DNA of 33,143 nt from contig JAFUDV010000035.1 of NCBI GenBank assembly GCA_017464245.1, forward strand, positions 1 to 33,143, given 5' to 3'. Each line of letters opens with the position of its first letter. Position 1 is the first letter of the stretch. The notes beneath the pieces were generated by a model. The model had not been told where the DNA came from. It saw nothing but the letters and a program-made list of their open reading frames with translations, and did no database searches. Source of the DNA: Bacteroidales bacterium (lineage in GTDB: Bacteria > Bacteroidota > Bacteroidia > Bacteroidales > UBA932). Positions 6,614 to 15,298 of the stretch are shown here, one piece after another. The translations under genes were made by a program, and so were the position numbers.

Positions 6614-7093
6614 CTTGCTCACCATCACGGTTCCGAGCAGCACCTTGCCGTCGGGGCCGACCAGGTACATCGAGGGAATCCACTTGACGCGGAAGCTGTC
6701 CGCCACGGTGGATTCCTTTTTGGTGACGAAATCACTGAGCTGGAGCCACCCGATGCCGTTTTCGGCCACATAGGCATCCAGTTTCTCCGGATCCGTGTCA
6801 AAGGAGATTCCGACGAATACGGCCTTGTCGCCATACTTCGCATAGAGGTCCTTCATCGCCGGGACGTCCGCCCGGCAGTCCGGACACCAGGTAGCCCAGA
6901 AATCATAGACGACATACTTCCCGGCAAATTCGTCCGGGCCGTGGAGGACGTCAGCGCGGTCCTTCAGGGAAAAGGCGGGGATGGGCTCCCCTTTCCGGAT
7001 CATGTCCACAGCGTATTCGCTGTCGGCGTCCTTGGGGCCCTTGCAGGCCAAGACGGCCGCGACGGCGGCGCAAATAAAGAAAAACTTTCTCAT
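6587..7093 (-). CDS. TlpA-like thioredoxin lipoprotein
   Basis: The 168-residue product has a short signal peptide ending in a lipobox (VLAC, Cys17), then a thioredoxin fold with the redox pair in FWATWCPDCRADVP (C70, C73) and the cis-proline region KWIPSMYLVGPDG. It belongs to the TlpA/ResA/AhpC-TSA group that reduces disulfides or peroxides outside the cytoplasm. With no transmembrane partner nearby, its target is unknown. Its ATG overlaps the stop of the upstream M15-like gene (ATGA at 7093-7090), so the two are probably translated together. Its 3' end overlaps glsB by 27 bases tail to tail, which is tight even for this compact region. Confidence 0.85.
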   Translation of the reverse strand: MRKFFFICAAVAAVLACKGPKDADSEYAVDMIRKGEPIPAFSLKDRADVLHGPDEFAGKYVVYDFWATWCPDCRADVPAMKDLYAKYGDKAVFVGISFDTDPEKLDAYVAENGIGWLQLSDFVTKKESTVADSFRVKWIPSMYLVGPDGKVLLGTVMVSKLASALEAL

Positions 7094-7797
7094 TTTCTGA
7101 CGGTTACATGGAAACAGGTCTGTAATTTCTCGTATTTGACATAACAGGCGCCTTCGTCATGGAGGTCCTTGAGGACCTGCGAAAGCGTTGCACGCAGATA
7201 TTCGGGAGGGACATCCTCGTACGGACGACCGCGAAGATCCGGGACCTTGACATAATGCCAATAGGACAAGTCGAAAGTGGTTCCGTAACGGTGCGTGGAA
7301 TTCTCGGAAGCGTTGATGTTTCCCGTACGGAGTCTGCGGACATCCTCTTCCGTACGGAGGACGGAGGTGACCACAAGCCTGTTGGGATTGAGCCCTTTCG
7401 AAGAGAGGGAATCCTGGAAATTCCGGCCGATCCGGTCCAGCAGGTCCGCGGCGGAAGGGATCAGGAACGGGATCGAGTGGGTCAGCTCATCCACGTCGTA
7501 CAGGTCGTTGTCCTTGATTTCAACCAGCCGGCCCTTCAGGTGCTCCGCCGCATCCCGGTCCTTGACGGGAGGGACGCCCACTGCCTGCGCGACGGCGAGC
7601 TGGACCTCGTTCAAGTCGTTGAACTCCCGGGCGAACTGGACGTCATAAACCCGGACAGGATGGTTCTCGATAGGGCCTGCATGATGCCACAGCCAATTCC
7701 TCACGGACCGGACGATCCAGGAGACAAGCAGCACCAGGATCAGCGTCGCGATGGCCGACACGATCATCCAGAATTTGGTCTTCTTCCTCAGTTTCAT
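7090..7797 (-). CDS. Membrane-anchored DUF5715/M15-like putative peptidoglycan peptidase
   Basis: The 235-residue product has one N-terminal membrane segment (about residues 9-30) and a periplasmic domain. The domain contains NSTHRYGTTFDLSYWHY (H169, D176) and ends with CFHVTV (H230). The pattern SxHxxGxxxD plus a late histidine is the zinc site of M15 D-Ala-D-Ala carboxypeptidase-type enzymes, so it probably cuts or binds cell-wall peptides. The Bacteroidota family with this layout is DUF5715. The frame is open upstream into the neighbour's antisense; the ATG at 7795-7797 is chosen because it starts just before the basic residues and the membrane segment. It is coupled by a 4-base overlap to the downstream thioredoxin gene. 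Confidence 0.7.
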   Translation of the reverse strand: MKLRKKTKFWMIVSAIATLILVLLVSWIVRSVRNWLWHHAGPIENHPVRVYDVQFAREFNDLNEVQLAVAQAVGVPPVKDRDAAEHLKGRLVEIKDNDLYDVDELTHSIPFLIPSAADLLDRIGRNFQDSLSSKGLNPNRLVVTSVLRTEEDVRRLRTGNINASENSTHRYGTTFDLSYWHYVKVPDLRGRPYEDVPPEYLRATLSQVLKDLHDEGACYVKYEKLQTCFHVTVRK

Positions 7798-7856
7798 CGC
7801 ATAAATATAGGAATAAATGTCCGGAACGGCCACTTTTCCGTTCAAAAAATCGCTTC

Positions 7857-7889
7857 TTTGCGGAATCCGGATTTTTATTGCTATTTTTG
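7857..7889 (+). promoter_or_regulatory. Promoter for the phospholipid operon
   Basis: TTTG (7857-7860), a 21-base spacer and TATTTTTG (7882-7889) match the Bacteroidota consensus exactly. The ATG of the next gene is at 7910, which gives a short A/T-rich leader of about 14 bases and settles that start against an upstream in-frame ATG at 7817. Confidence 0.75.
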
Positions 7890-7909
7890 CCCAAGCAATT
7901 TTTTTAAAA

Positions 7910-8623
7910 ATGGAAGAAAAAAAGCAAGCCAACCGGATACAGACCTCCATCCTGAATCCCATCGAGAAGAAACTGCTCGTCTCGATGGCGGAGAAGATGC
8001 CCGCCTGGGTCACTTCTGACATGCTCACTTTCGTCGGCTTCCTCGGCGCCTGCGTCGTTGCAGCCGGATATGCCCTCTCCAACCTGAACCTGAACTGGTT
8101 ATGGCTGTCCTGCCTGGGATTCGTCATCAACTGGTTCGGCGATTCGCTGGACGGCAGCCTCGCCCGCGTGCGCGGAACCCAGCGGAAAACATACGGCTTT
8201 TTCATCGACCACAACGTGGATGTCATCAACGAGACCATCATGTTCGTGGGCGTCGGCACCTCTCCCCTGGTGAACATGACTTTCATGATGGGCGTGCTCG
8301 TCGCCTACCTGATGCTCAGCGTTTACGTGTACATCGACTGCCATCTCAAGGGCGAGATGCGCCTGACATACGGAGGGCTCGGTCCCACCGAGTTCCGCAT
8401 CCTGGCGATCATCGTGAACCTCCTGTTCATCTACATCCCTCAACTTTCCCAATGGAAGAGGCATATCGTCCTGTTCCACAATGAATTCGAATTCGGAATC
8501 CTGGACGGGATCGCCATCGCCGTCGCCGCCGTGCTGTTCTGTTTCTACCTGGTCAGTTTCTTCAAGGACATCCGATATTTCTCCCGCATCGACCCGATCA
8601 AGAAGAGAGAGGAGGAACGGTAG
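7910..8623 (+). CDS. CDP-alcohol phosphatidyltransferase
   Basis: The 237-residue membrane enzyme has the family signature at residues 78-104: D78, D81-G82, A85-R86, G96, D100 and D104, which bind the divalent metal and CDP-lipid. Between AR and G there are nine residues rather than the usual eight (ARVRGTQRKTYGFFIDHNVD), a variant I also associate with some bacterial subfamilies. About six membrane segments follow, and GLGPTEFRI appears before the fourth or fifth. It would exchange CMP of a CDP-alcohol or CDP-diacylglycerol for an alcohol in phospholipid synthesis. Which alcohol (ethanolamine, glycerol phosphate or inositol phosphate) is not readable. It heads an operon with an acyltransferase and a reductase. 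Confidence 0.85.
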   Translation: MEEKKQANRIQTSILNPIEKKLLVSMAEKMPAWVTSDMLTFVGFLGACVVAAGYALSNLNLNWLWLSCLGFVINWFGDSLDGSLARVRGTQRKTYGFFIDHNVDVINETIMFVGVGTSPLVNMTFMMGVLVAYLMLSVYVYIDCHLKGEMRLTYGGLGPTEFRILAIIVNLLFIYIPQLSQWKRHIVLFHNEFEFGILDGIAIAVAAVLFCFYLVSFFKDIRYFSRIDPIKKREEER

Positions 8624-9493
8624 ATGGCCGTCATTACAGCGAAGGAAGCCGCCAAGGACCTCTCTCCCATTTTTGCCGGGAAGGGAGGCCGTCTCCTTTT
8701 CCGGATCATGGAGAAGGCAACCGGCATCGACAAGGTCAATGCCACCCATGACCGGGTAGATGCGGCCGGCATCCCCTTCGGACCGGATTTCGCCAAGGCC
8801 ATCCTGGACGATGTGGGGGTGGACTTCCGGATCGGCCATGCAGAGCGGCTGGAAGCCCTTCCGGACGGACCGTTCATCACCGTCTCCAATCACATCTACG
8901 GCCATCTGGACGGGATCTGCCTGGTGGACCTTGTCGGCCACAGGCGTCCCGACTTCAAAGTCATGGTGAACGAGATGCTGATGTGGATCAAGGGACTGGC
9001 CCCAAGCTTCATCGCCGTGAATCCCAAGACCGACGACAGCGGCATGGCCTCCCCCACCAGCATCAACGGAATCAAACAGTCCATCCAGCTGCTTCAGGAA
9101 GGGCATCCGCTGGGACTGTTTCCTTCCGGAGCCGTCGCCGACCTCAAGCCCCGGGAGCATTGGGCCATCCGGGAACGGGCGTGGCAGAACGTAGCGGTCC
9201 GGCTCATCCGGAAGGCTCGGGTCCCGGTCGTTCCCATCCGCTTCTTCGACCGGAACTCCTTGTTTTATTACGGGCTGGAACTGATTGATTACAAAGTCCG
9301 TTTCATCCGGCTATTCCACGAAATGTACAACAAGCGCGGCACCTGTCCACGTGTCGGAATCGGTCCGGTCATCTCCCTGGAGGAGCAGGACCGGCACGAC
9401 AGTCTGGAAGCCTTCGGGGACTTTCTCCGCTCCCGGGTGGACGGGATGCCGGAACCTGAAACCTATATCAAACGCTCCGAACTATGGAAGTGA
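8624..9493 (+). CDS. Hemolysin-type lysophospholipid acyltransferase
   Basis: The 289-residue protein has SNHIYGHLDG (88-97; H90, D96) and GLFPSGAV (164-171), the two acyltransferase blocks, in the same variant form as the GlsA-like protein at 4791. It should acylate a lipid precursor at the cytoplasmic membrane. The ATG at 8624 follows the TAG of the CDP-alcohol transferase with no gap, so the two are translationally linked. Together they suggest a dedicated polar-lipid pathway. It may be a paralogue of GlsA with another acceptor; substrate unknown. Confidence 0.78.
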   Translation: MAVITAKEAAKDLSPIFAGKGGRLLFRIMEKATGIDKVNATHDRVDAAGIPFGPDFAKAILDDVGVDFRIGHAERLEALPDGPFITVSNHIYGHLDGICLVDLVGHRRPDFKVMVNEMLMWIKGLAPSFIAVNPKTDDSGMASPTSINGIKQSIQLLQEGHPLGLFPSGAVADLKPREHWAIRERAWQNVAVRLIRKARVPVVPIRFFDRNSLFYYGLELIDYKVRFIRLFHEMYNKRGTCPRVGIGPVISLEEQDRHDSLEAFGDFLRSRVDGMPEPETYIKRSELWK

Positions 9494-10293
9494 AAGTCGT
9501 CCTCCTGACGGGCGGAAGCAGCGGCATCGGCGCCGCAACGGCCCGTCTTCTCGCTGAATCCGGTATCACCGTCTATGCCGGCTCCCGGCGGGGTACCGTC
9601 GAGAAACCCGCCTCCCGGATCATTCCCGTCCAGCTGGATGTCAACCGTGAAGGCTCCGCCGAGTCGGTCGTGGAAAGGATCGTGTCCGAACAGGGCCACC
9701 TGGATGCGGTCATCTGCAACGCCGGCAACGGCATCTATGGTCCTGTGGAAGGTTCCACCGACGCCGAGGCGCGCTACCAGTTCGAAACCTGCTATTTCGG
9801 ATCCCTCCGGACAATCCAGGCATGCCTGCCCGTATTCCGCCGCCAGGGCTTCGGCCGCATCGTGACCGTCACTTCCGTAATGGCCATCCTCCAGCTTCCC
9901 TTCCAGGGGTTCTATTCCGCCGCCAAGGCGGCCCTCCTGTCCATCAGCGAGTCCCTGTCCATGGAGCTGAAAGGCACCGGCATCGAATGCTGCAGCGTCC
10001 TCCCGGGAGACGTGGCAACCGGCTTTACGGCCGCCCGCACTTTCACGGCCGCCGCGAAGGATCCCGGCTCGCCCTACCGGGTCCGGATGGACCGCAACCT
10101 GAGGAAGATCGAGAAGGACGAACTGGGCGGCATGCAGCCGGAAGTCATCGGCAGGGCCATCCTGAAACAGCTCCGGAAAAAGCACATGTCCGTGCGGGTG
10201 ATTCCCAGGATCGATTACGGCGCCGTGGGCGTATTGGTCCGGATCCTGCCGGAGAAAGCCAAACTGGCACTCTTGGACCTTCTGTACAGCTGA
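9484..10293 (+). CDS. Classical short-chain dehydrogenase/reductase
   Basis: The 269-residue product has the NAD(P) loop TGGSSGIG (9-16), NAG (79-81) and the catalytic S131, Y144 and K148 (YSAAK). The basic residues in AGSRRG after the second strand favour NADP(H). The C-terminal hydrophobic tail (VLVRILPEKAKLALLDLLYS) is like that of membrane-associated members acting on fatty ketones or sterol-like lipids. It overlaps the upstream acyltransferase gene by 10 bases and ends the operon. A role as a lipid ketoreductase, for example on 3-ketosphinganine or 3-ketoacyl lipids, is a reasonable inference but not shown. Confidence 0.8.
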   Translation: MEVKVVLLTGGSSGIGAATARLLAESGITVYAGSRRGTVEKPASRIIPVQLDVNREGSAESVVERIVSEQGHLDAVICNAGNGIYGPVEGSTDAEARYQFETCYFGSLRTIQACLPVFRRQGFGRIVTVTSVMAILQLPFQGFYSAAKAALLSISESLSMELKGTGIECCSVLPGDVATGFTAARTFTAAAKDPGSPYRVRMDRNLRKIEKDELGGMQPEVIGRAILKQLRKKHMSVRVIPRIDYGAVGVLVRILPEKAKLALLDLLYS

Positions 10294-10298
10294 TACTG

Positions 10299-10329
10299 TT
10301 GCTGATTTGAAGAAAAAACCGTACATTTG
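10299..10329 (+). promoter_or_regulatory. Promoter for the DUF5686/DUF3857 operon, nearly leaderless
   Basis: TTG (10299-10301), a 20-base spacer and TACATTTG (10322-10329). As at the gtrA-like gene, exactly 7 bases separate the -7 element from the ATG (10337). That ATG is needed for the signal peptide, so the transcript should be practically leaderless. Confidence 0.6.
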
Positions 10330-10336
10330 ACGGATT

Positions 10337-12826
10337 ATGCGTCGAGTCCGTCATATCTGCCTGCATGCCCTCCTCCTGCTGCTGCCAGCCCTGGCATCGG
10401 CCCAGGTGACACGGGTGCATGGCAAAGTGACGGATGCCGCAACCGGCTCTGCCATTCCCTATGTTCCCGTCTATTTCTCGGGGACCTACATCGGCACGAC
10501 CACCAACGACGCCGGCGAATACGCCCTGGAAGCGGCGGAGCAGGAAGTGCGTTCCATTACGGCGGAGGTCGGCGGCTATGTGCCCCGCACCCTTCCTGTC
10601 GCCGGGGGCAAGGAGCAGGTCATCGACTTCCAGCTCGTCCCGGACGGAACGGTCGATCCGGCGACCCTGCTGCAGGACAGCCGCTATGTCCGGTCCATCC
10701 TCTATAACCTGAACCGGAACAAATTCCGGCACGATCCGGAAAGCGTCCCCGCCTGGGAAGCCCGGCTGTACAGCAAAGTGGAACTGGCGGTGGCCAATGT
10801 GGAGAACTTCGTGGGAAGGGCCCTCTTCCGTAAGCGGAACGACTTGATTCCCGAAATGCGCGACACCACTTTCACCGGCTATATCCCGGTCTTGTTTTCC
10901 GAGGCGGTCCTGCGGCGTTACTTCGCCGTGGAGCCGGCCGTGGACCGGGAGGTTTTCGAGGCCAGCCGCATCTCCGGACTGGACCAGCAGAACGTCCTGC
11001 GCCAGTTCACGGGCTCGTCCACCCTCCGGATGAACTTCTACCGGGACATCATCCCGGTCTTCAACCTGAGCGTGCCCTCCCCTGCCAGCGCCGTCGGGCA
11101 CCTGTTCTACCACTACACGCTGGTGGACAGCCTGACCGTGGGCGGCCGGAAAACCTATTCCATCAGCTTCGTCCCCAAGAAGATGATCACCTCCCCGACC
11201 ATGGAGGGACGGATGGAGGTCGATGCGGAGGACTATGCCATCAGCAGCGTCCATGCCCGCCTGTCTCCCTCCGCCAACATCAACTGGATCCGGCAGCTGA
11301 ACGTGGACAGCGAGAGCATCCGCCGAGATGACGGCACCTGGTTCTTCGACCGGGAGAACCTGTTCCTGGACGCCTCCGTGCACCTGAATGACCGCGTGAC
11401 GGTCGTCTCCCTCCAGATGAAGCGGGATATCGACTATACCGACGTCGTCTTCGGGCCTTTCGCCGGCATGGAGGAGCTCGCCGGCGGCGACAAGGTGGGG
11501 GTGGACGAGCACCCGGACAAGGATGCCGCATGGTGGGAAGAAGCCCGGCCGAAGCCCCTCAGCGTCCGGGAACAGTCCATTTTCACCACGGCGGAACGCT
11601 TCAAGGAGACCAGCCTCTTCAAATGGGGGTCCGCCCTGGGAAACATGTTCGCCACCGGTTACCTGGAAAGTATGGAACTGGGCATCGGTTACGGCCCATG
11701 GGAAAAGACCGTCACCTTCAACGGGACCGAAGGGGTCCGCCTGCAGGCAGGCGGTCACACGACGAAGGAGTTCAGCCGGAAAGTCCGGCTCTCCGGCTAT
11801 GCCGGGTATGGATTCCGCGACCGGGAGTGGAAATGGGGTGCCTTCACCGAGTTCATGCTCGGAGACAACCAGAAACGGACGAACAAGCTCTCCGTCTCGT
11901 TCAGCAAGGACTACGAGAGCCTGGGCCGGGGATCCGGCGTGTTCACCGAACGCAACATCGTCAACTCCCTCCTGGCGCCGGGCGGCTTCGACAAGCAAGG
12001 ACTGGTCTTTGGAGCGCAGGTGGAGCACCGGTATGAATTCAGTCCCAACTTCAATTCCATCCTGAGCCTCCAGCATCTGCGCATCTATGCCAATCCGGAC
12101 ATTCCCCTGATCCGTCCGGACGGCACGCCGGCGGGCAGCTTCTCCACGAACCAGATCCATTGGACCGGCCGTTTCTCCTGGAACGAACGGGTGAACCGCG
12201 GCGTCTTCGACAAATCCTACATCTTCACGCGGTACCCCATCGTGTCGGTGGACCTGCTGGGAGGTGTGAAGGGCATCACGTCCGACGACTGCTCCTTCCT
12301 CCGCGGCGAGCTCACCGTGGACTGGCGGATTCCCGCCGGCATCCTGGGATTCGGGCGCTTCCACCTGAACGGCGGCGCCATCCTGGGCAGCGTCCCCTAC
12401 CCGCTCCTGAAACTCCACGAAGGCAACCAGAGCCAGCTGTTCGGCAACCCCACGATCTCCCTGCTGGACAAGTCGGCCTTCTCCCTGATGAATTTCTACG
12501 AGTTCGGTTCCGACCGCTGGGTCACCTCTTTCTATGAACACAACTTCAACGGCCTTCTCTTCGGAATCCTCCCCCTCATCAAGCACCTGGACCTTCGCGA
12601 GGTGGTTACCGTGCGTGGAGCCTGGGGGACCATTACGGAGCAGAACCGCAGCCAGGCTCCTTTCCTCCTGATGGAGGGCCTCCAGTCGCTGGAAAAGCCC
12701 TATGTGGAGGCCGGCGTCGGCATCGCGAACATCTTCCATCTCCTCCGGGTGGACTGCTTCTGGAAGCTAACGCACCGGAACGGGCGCGACTTCGCCGTGA
12801 ACATCGGCCTGGACATCGACTTCTGA
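10337..12826 (+). CDS. DUF5686 family outer-membrane protein with CarboxypepD_reg-like domain (copy 1)
   Basis: The 829-residue product has a signal peptide ending at SAQ (about residue 23), then an Ig-like carboxypeptidase regulatory-like domain (VHGKVTDAATGSAIPYVPVYFSGT, TTNDAGEY; about 25-105). After that comes the DUF5686 region with conserved stretches RYVRSILYNLNRNKFRHDPE, ARLYSKVEL and ASRISGLDQQNVLRQF. The last 350 residues alternate polar and aromatic residues and end in NIGLDIDF, with a terminal Phe, as in outer-membrane beta barrels. The function of the family is unknown; the N-terminal domain is shared with SusC-type transporters. It has a tandem paralogue 2 bases downstream, and the order of the blocks is the same in both. 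Confidence 0.85.
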   Translation: MRRVRHICLHALLLLLPALASAQVTRVHGKVTDAATGSAIPYVPVYFSGTYIGTTTNDAGEYALEAAEQEVRSITAEVGGYVPRTLPVAGGKEQVIDFQLVPDGTVDPATLLQDSRYVRSILYNLNRNKFRHDPESVPAWEARLYSKVELAVANVENFVGRALFRKRNDLIPEMRDTTFTGYIPVLFSEAVLRRYFAVEPAVDREVFEASRISGLDQQNVLRQFTGSSTLRMNFYRDIIPVFNLSVPSPASAVGHLFYHYTLVDSLTVGGRKTYSISFVPKKMITSPTMEGRMEVDAEDYAISSVHARLSPSANINWIRQLNVDSESIRRDDGTWFFDRENLFLDASVHLNDRVTVVSLQMKRDIDYTDVVFGPFAGMEELAGGDKVGVDEHPDKDAAWWEEARPKPLSVREQSIFTTAERFKETSLFKWGSALGNMFATGYLESMELGIGYGPWEKTVTFNGTEGVRLQAGGHTTKEFSRKVRLSGYAGYGFRDREWKWGAFTEFMLGDNQKRTNKLSVSFSKDYESLGRGSGVFTERNIVNSLLAPGGFDKQGLVFGAQVEHRYEFSPNFNSILSLQHLRIYANPDIPLIRPDGTPAGSFSTNQIHWTGRFSWNERVNRGVFDKSYIFTRYPIVSVDLLGGVKGITSDDCSFLRGELTVDWRIPAGILGFGRFHLNGGAILGSVPYPLLKLHEGNQSQLFGNPTISLLDKSAFSLMNFYEFGSDRWVTSFYEHNFNGLLFGILPLIKHLDLREVVTVRGAWGTITEQNRSQAPFLLMEGLQSLEKPYVEAGVGIANIFHLLRVDCFWKLTHRNGRDFAVNIGLDIDF

Positions 12827-12828
12827 CC

Positions 12829-15294
12829 GTGAAAAGAGCCCTCTTCTTCCTCACCCTTTTCCTCACGCTCACCGCATCGGCACAGACCACCAAAGTCAAA
12901 GGCGCTGTCCTGGATGCCGAGACGGGAGAGCCCGTGCCCTTTGCCAGCGTCTATTTCGACGGCACCGTCATCGGCATCTCCTCCGACCTGGAGGGCCGGT
13001 TCAGCATCGAGACCCGTTCGAAGGACATCACGACCTTGACGGCGCACCTCATCGGATACGAACCGGAAACGGTCCCGGTGGCCAAGGGATCCTTCTCGGA
13101 AGTGGAGTTCCGGCTCCGCAAGGACCTCCGGCAACTGGAAGCCGCCCTGGTCCGCCCCGACGACCGCTACATCCGCTCCATCCTGGGGCGGATCGACCAG
13201 GCCCGGAAGCGCCATGACCCGGAACGCGCCGATGCCTGGCAGACCCGCCTGTACAGCAAGATTGAGCTGGATGCCACCCATGCCGAGGACTTGATTGACA
13301 AGACGTTCCTCAAGGGCCCCCTGGGGTTCGTGCTGGATTACCGGGACACGTCGGCCGTCACCGGTACGCCATATATCCCCATCATGATCTCGGAGACCGT
13401 TTCCCGGAAATACCATGCCCTGGAGCCGTCCGTGGACAAGGAAATCATCGAGGCCAGCCGTATCTCCGGGCTGGAGCAGGACAACATCCTGCGGCAGTTC
13501 GCCGGCTCCTACCTGCTCAAGACGAACTTCTACCACAGCCAGGTCAGCGTTTTCAACCTGGACATCCCGTCCCCCGCCAGCGCGGCCGGGCACCCCTTCT
13601 ACAACTACTATCTGGTGGACAGTCTACAGGTGGAAGGACGGAAGACCTATACCCTCCGGTTCCATCCCAAGCGCCTGGTCACCTCGCCGGCTCTGGACGG
13701 TGAGATGAACGTGGACGCCGAGGATTTCGCCATCCGGTCGGTCCATGCCAGCCTGGCTTCCAAGTCCAACGTGAACTGGATCCGGCACATCAACGTGGAC
13801 ATCGAAAACCAGCGTCTGCCGGACGGAAAATGGTTCAGCAGGGAGGAGCGTCTGTTCATCGACTTTTCCATCTCCGTCAGTGACAAGTCCAAAGTGGTCT
13901 CCTTCCTCGGTAACCGCACCATCGTTTATTCCGACACCTCCTTCGGAGCATTTCCGGAGATGGAAGGCCTCTCCGGCGGAGACAGGGTCCAGGTAGGACC
14001 GGAACCCGATAAGGACCTTGCCTATTGGGACGGAACCCGTCCCTATGACCTGACGGAACGCGAGCAGGGCATCTTCCGCATGACGGACCGGCTCAAGGGG
14101 ACATCGGCCTACAAGTGGACCTACGGGATCGCCAATATGTTCATCACCGGGTTCGCCGAAAGCAGGAAACTCGGCATCGGCTATGGTCCCTGGGCCCGGA
14201 CCTTGACCTTCAACGACGTAGAAGGCGTCCGGGTGCAGGCGGGCTTCCGGACGACCAAGGAGTTCAGCAAGACCGTCCGTTTCCGCGGGGCACTGGGCTA
14301 CGGCTTCAAGGACAGGGAGTTCAAGGGAAACGCCTCCACGGAATTCATCTTCAACCGGGAACGGACGCGGAAGCTCACCCTGTACGCTTCGCGGGAGTAT
14401 GAACAGTTGGGCCGCGGATCCGGCGTCCTGACCGAGCAGAACATCTTCAACTCCCTGCTGGCCCAGGGCGGCTTCAACAAGCAGAGCATGCTGTTCAAGG
14501 CCGGGGCGGATTACCGGCACGAGTTCTCTCCGGGTTTCAACGCCGGCCTTGAAATACAGCATCTCCGGCTGTACGGGAATGACGTCGTCCCCCTCATCCG
14601 TCCTGACGGGGAAGCGGACGCTAGTTTTTCCGTCAACCAGGTCCACTGGAGCGGCCGCTTCTCCTGGAACGAGCGCGTGAACCGCGGGTTCTTCGACAAG
14701 GAGTACATCTTCACCCGCTATCCGGTCATCACGGTGGACCTGCTCTCCGGCATCAAGGGCCTCACGTCCGGTGACTGCTCCTTCTACCGGGGCGAACTGA
14801 CCGTGGACTGGCGCGTACCCGCGGGCGCCGTCGGCTTCGGCCGCCTCCATGTCAACGGCGGTGCCATCCTGGGATCCGTTCCCTATCCCCTCCTCAAACT
14901 GCACGAAGGCAACCAGACCTATTTCATGGACCGGAGCGCCTTCTCCTGCATGGACTACTACGAGTTCGCCTCCGACCGCTGGATCACGGCCTCCTACGAG
15001 CACAACCTGAACGGATTCATCCTCGGGAAAATCCCCCTTGTAAACCGCCTGGACCTCCGGGAAGTCTTTACGGTCCGGACTGCCTGGGGAACGATTTCGG
15101 AACAGAACCGGGGCGAAAGGGCCCGCTACGACTACGGCATACTGGGGATGGGAGCCCTGGAGAAGCCTTATGTGGAGGCAGGTATTGGAATATCAAATAT
15201 ATTCCGTATCTTTCGGGTGGACGGATTCTGGCGCCTGACGCACTGGAAAAACCGGAACTTCGTCATCAACATTGCCTTGGACGTAGATTTTTAG
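12829..15294 (+). CDS. DUF5686 family outer-membrane protein with CarboxypepD_reg-like domain (copy 2)
   Basis: The 821-residue paralogue of the preceding gene starts at GTG (12829), 2 bases after its stop. The signal peptide MKRALFFLTLFLTLTASAQ leads into the same regulatory-like domain (VKGAVLDAETGEPVPFASVYFDGT), the same blocks (RYIRSILGRIDQARKRHDPE, RLYSKIEL, ASRISGLEQDNILRQF) and a C-terminal barrel ending NIALDVDF. Compared with copy 1 it lacks roughly a dozen residues after KLHEGNQ. The shared blocks and order point to an old tandem duplication. Retention of both copies suggests different ligands or a hetero-complex, but no function is known. The next gene starts 4 bases on. Confidence 0.85.
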   Translation: MKRALFFLTLFLTLTASAQTTKVKGAVLDAETGEPVPFASVYFDGTVIGISSDLEGRFSIETRSKDITTLTAHLIGYEPETVPVAKGSFSEVEFRLRKDLRQLEAALVRPDDRYIRSILGRIDQARKRHDPERADAWQTRLYSKIELDATHAEDLIDKTFLKGPLGFVLDYRDTSAVTGTPYIPIMISETVSRKYHALEPSVDKEIIEASRISGLEQDNILRQFAGSYLLKTNFYHSQVSVFNLDIPSPASAAGHPFYNYYLVDSLQVEGRKTYTLRFHPKRLVTSPALDGEMNVDAEDFAIRSVHASLASKSNVNWIRHINVDIENQRLPDGKWFSREERLFIDFSISVSDKSKVVSFLGNRTIVYSDTSFGAFPEMEGLSGGDRVQVGPEPDKDLAYWDGTRPYDLTEREQGIFRMTDRLKGTSAYKWTYGIANMFITGFAESRKLGIGYGPWARTLTFNDVEGVRVQAGFRTTKEFSKTVRFRGALGYGFKDREFKGNASTEFIFNRERTRKLTLYASREYEQLGRGSGVLTEQNIFNSLLAQGGFNKQSMLFKAGADYRHEFSPGFNAGLEIQHLRLYGNDVVPLIRPDGEADASFSVNQVHWSGRFSWNERVNRGFFDKEYIFTRYPVITVDLLSGIKGLTSGDCSFYRGELTVDWRVPAGAVGFGRLHVNGGAILGSVPYPLLKLHEGNQTYFMDRSAFSCMDYYEFASDRWITASYEHNLNGFILGKIPLVNRLDLREVFTVRTAWGTISEQNRGERARYDYGILGMGALEKPYVEAGIGISNIFRIFRVDGFWRLTHWKNRNFVINIALDVDF

Positions 15295-15298
15295 GACC

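Noticed and set aside
7798-8286. A longer start for the M15-like protein
   Set aside because: The extension is antisense to the CDP-alcohol transferase and has no domain. The membrane anchor begins at the chosen ATG.
10145-12739. An 864-codon open frame on the minus strand
   Set aside because: It is antisense to the SDR and the first DUF5686 gene, with no recognisable domain and no promoter.
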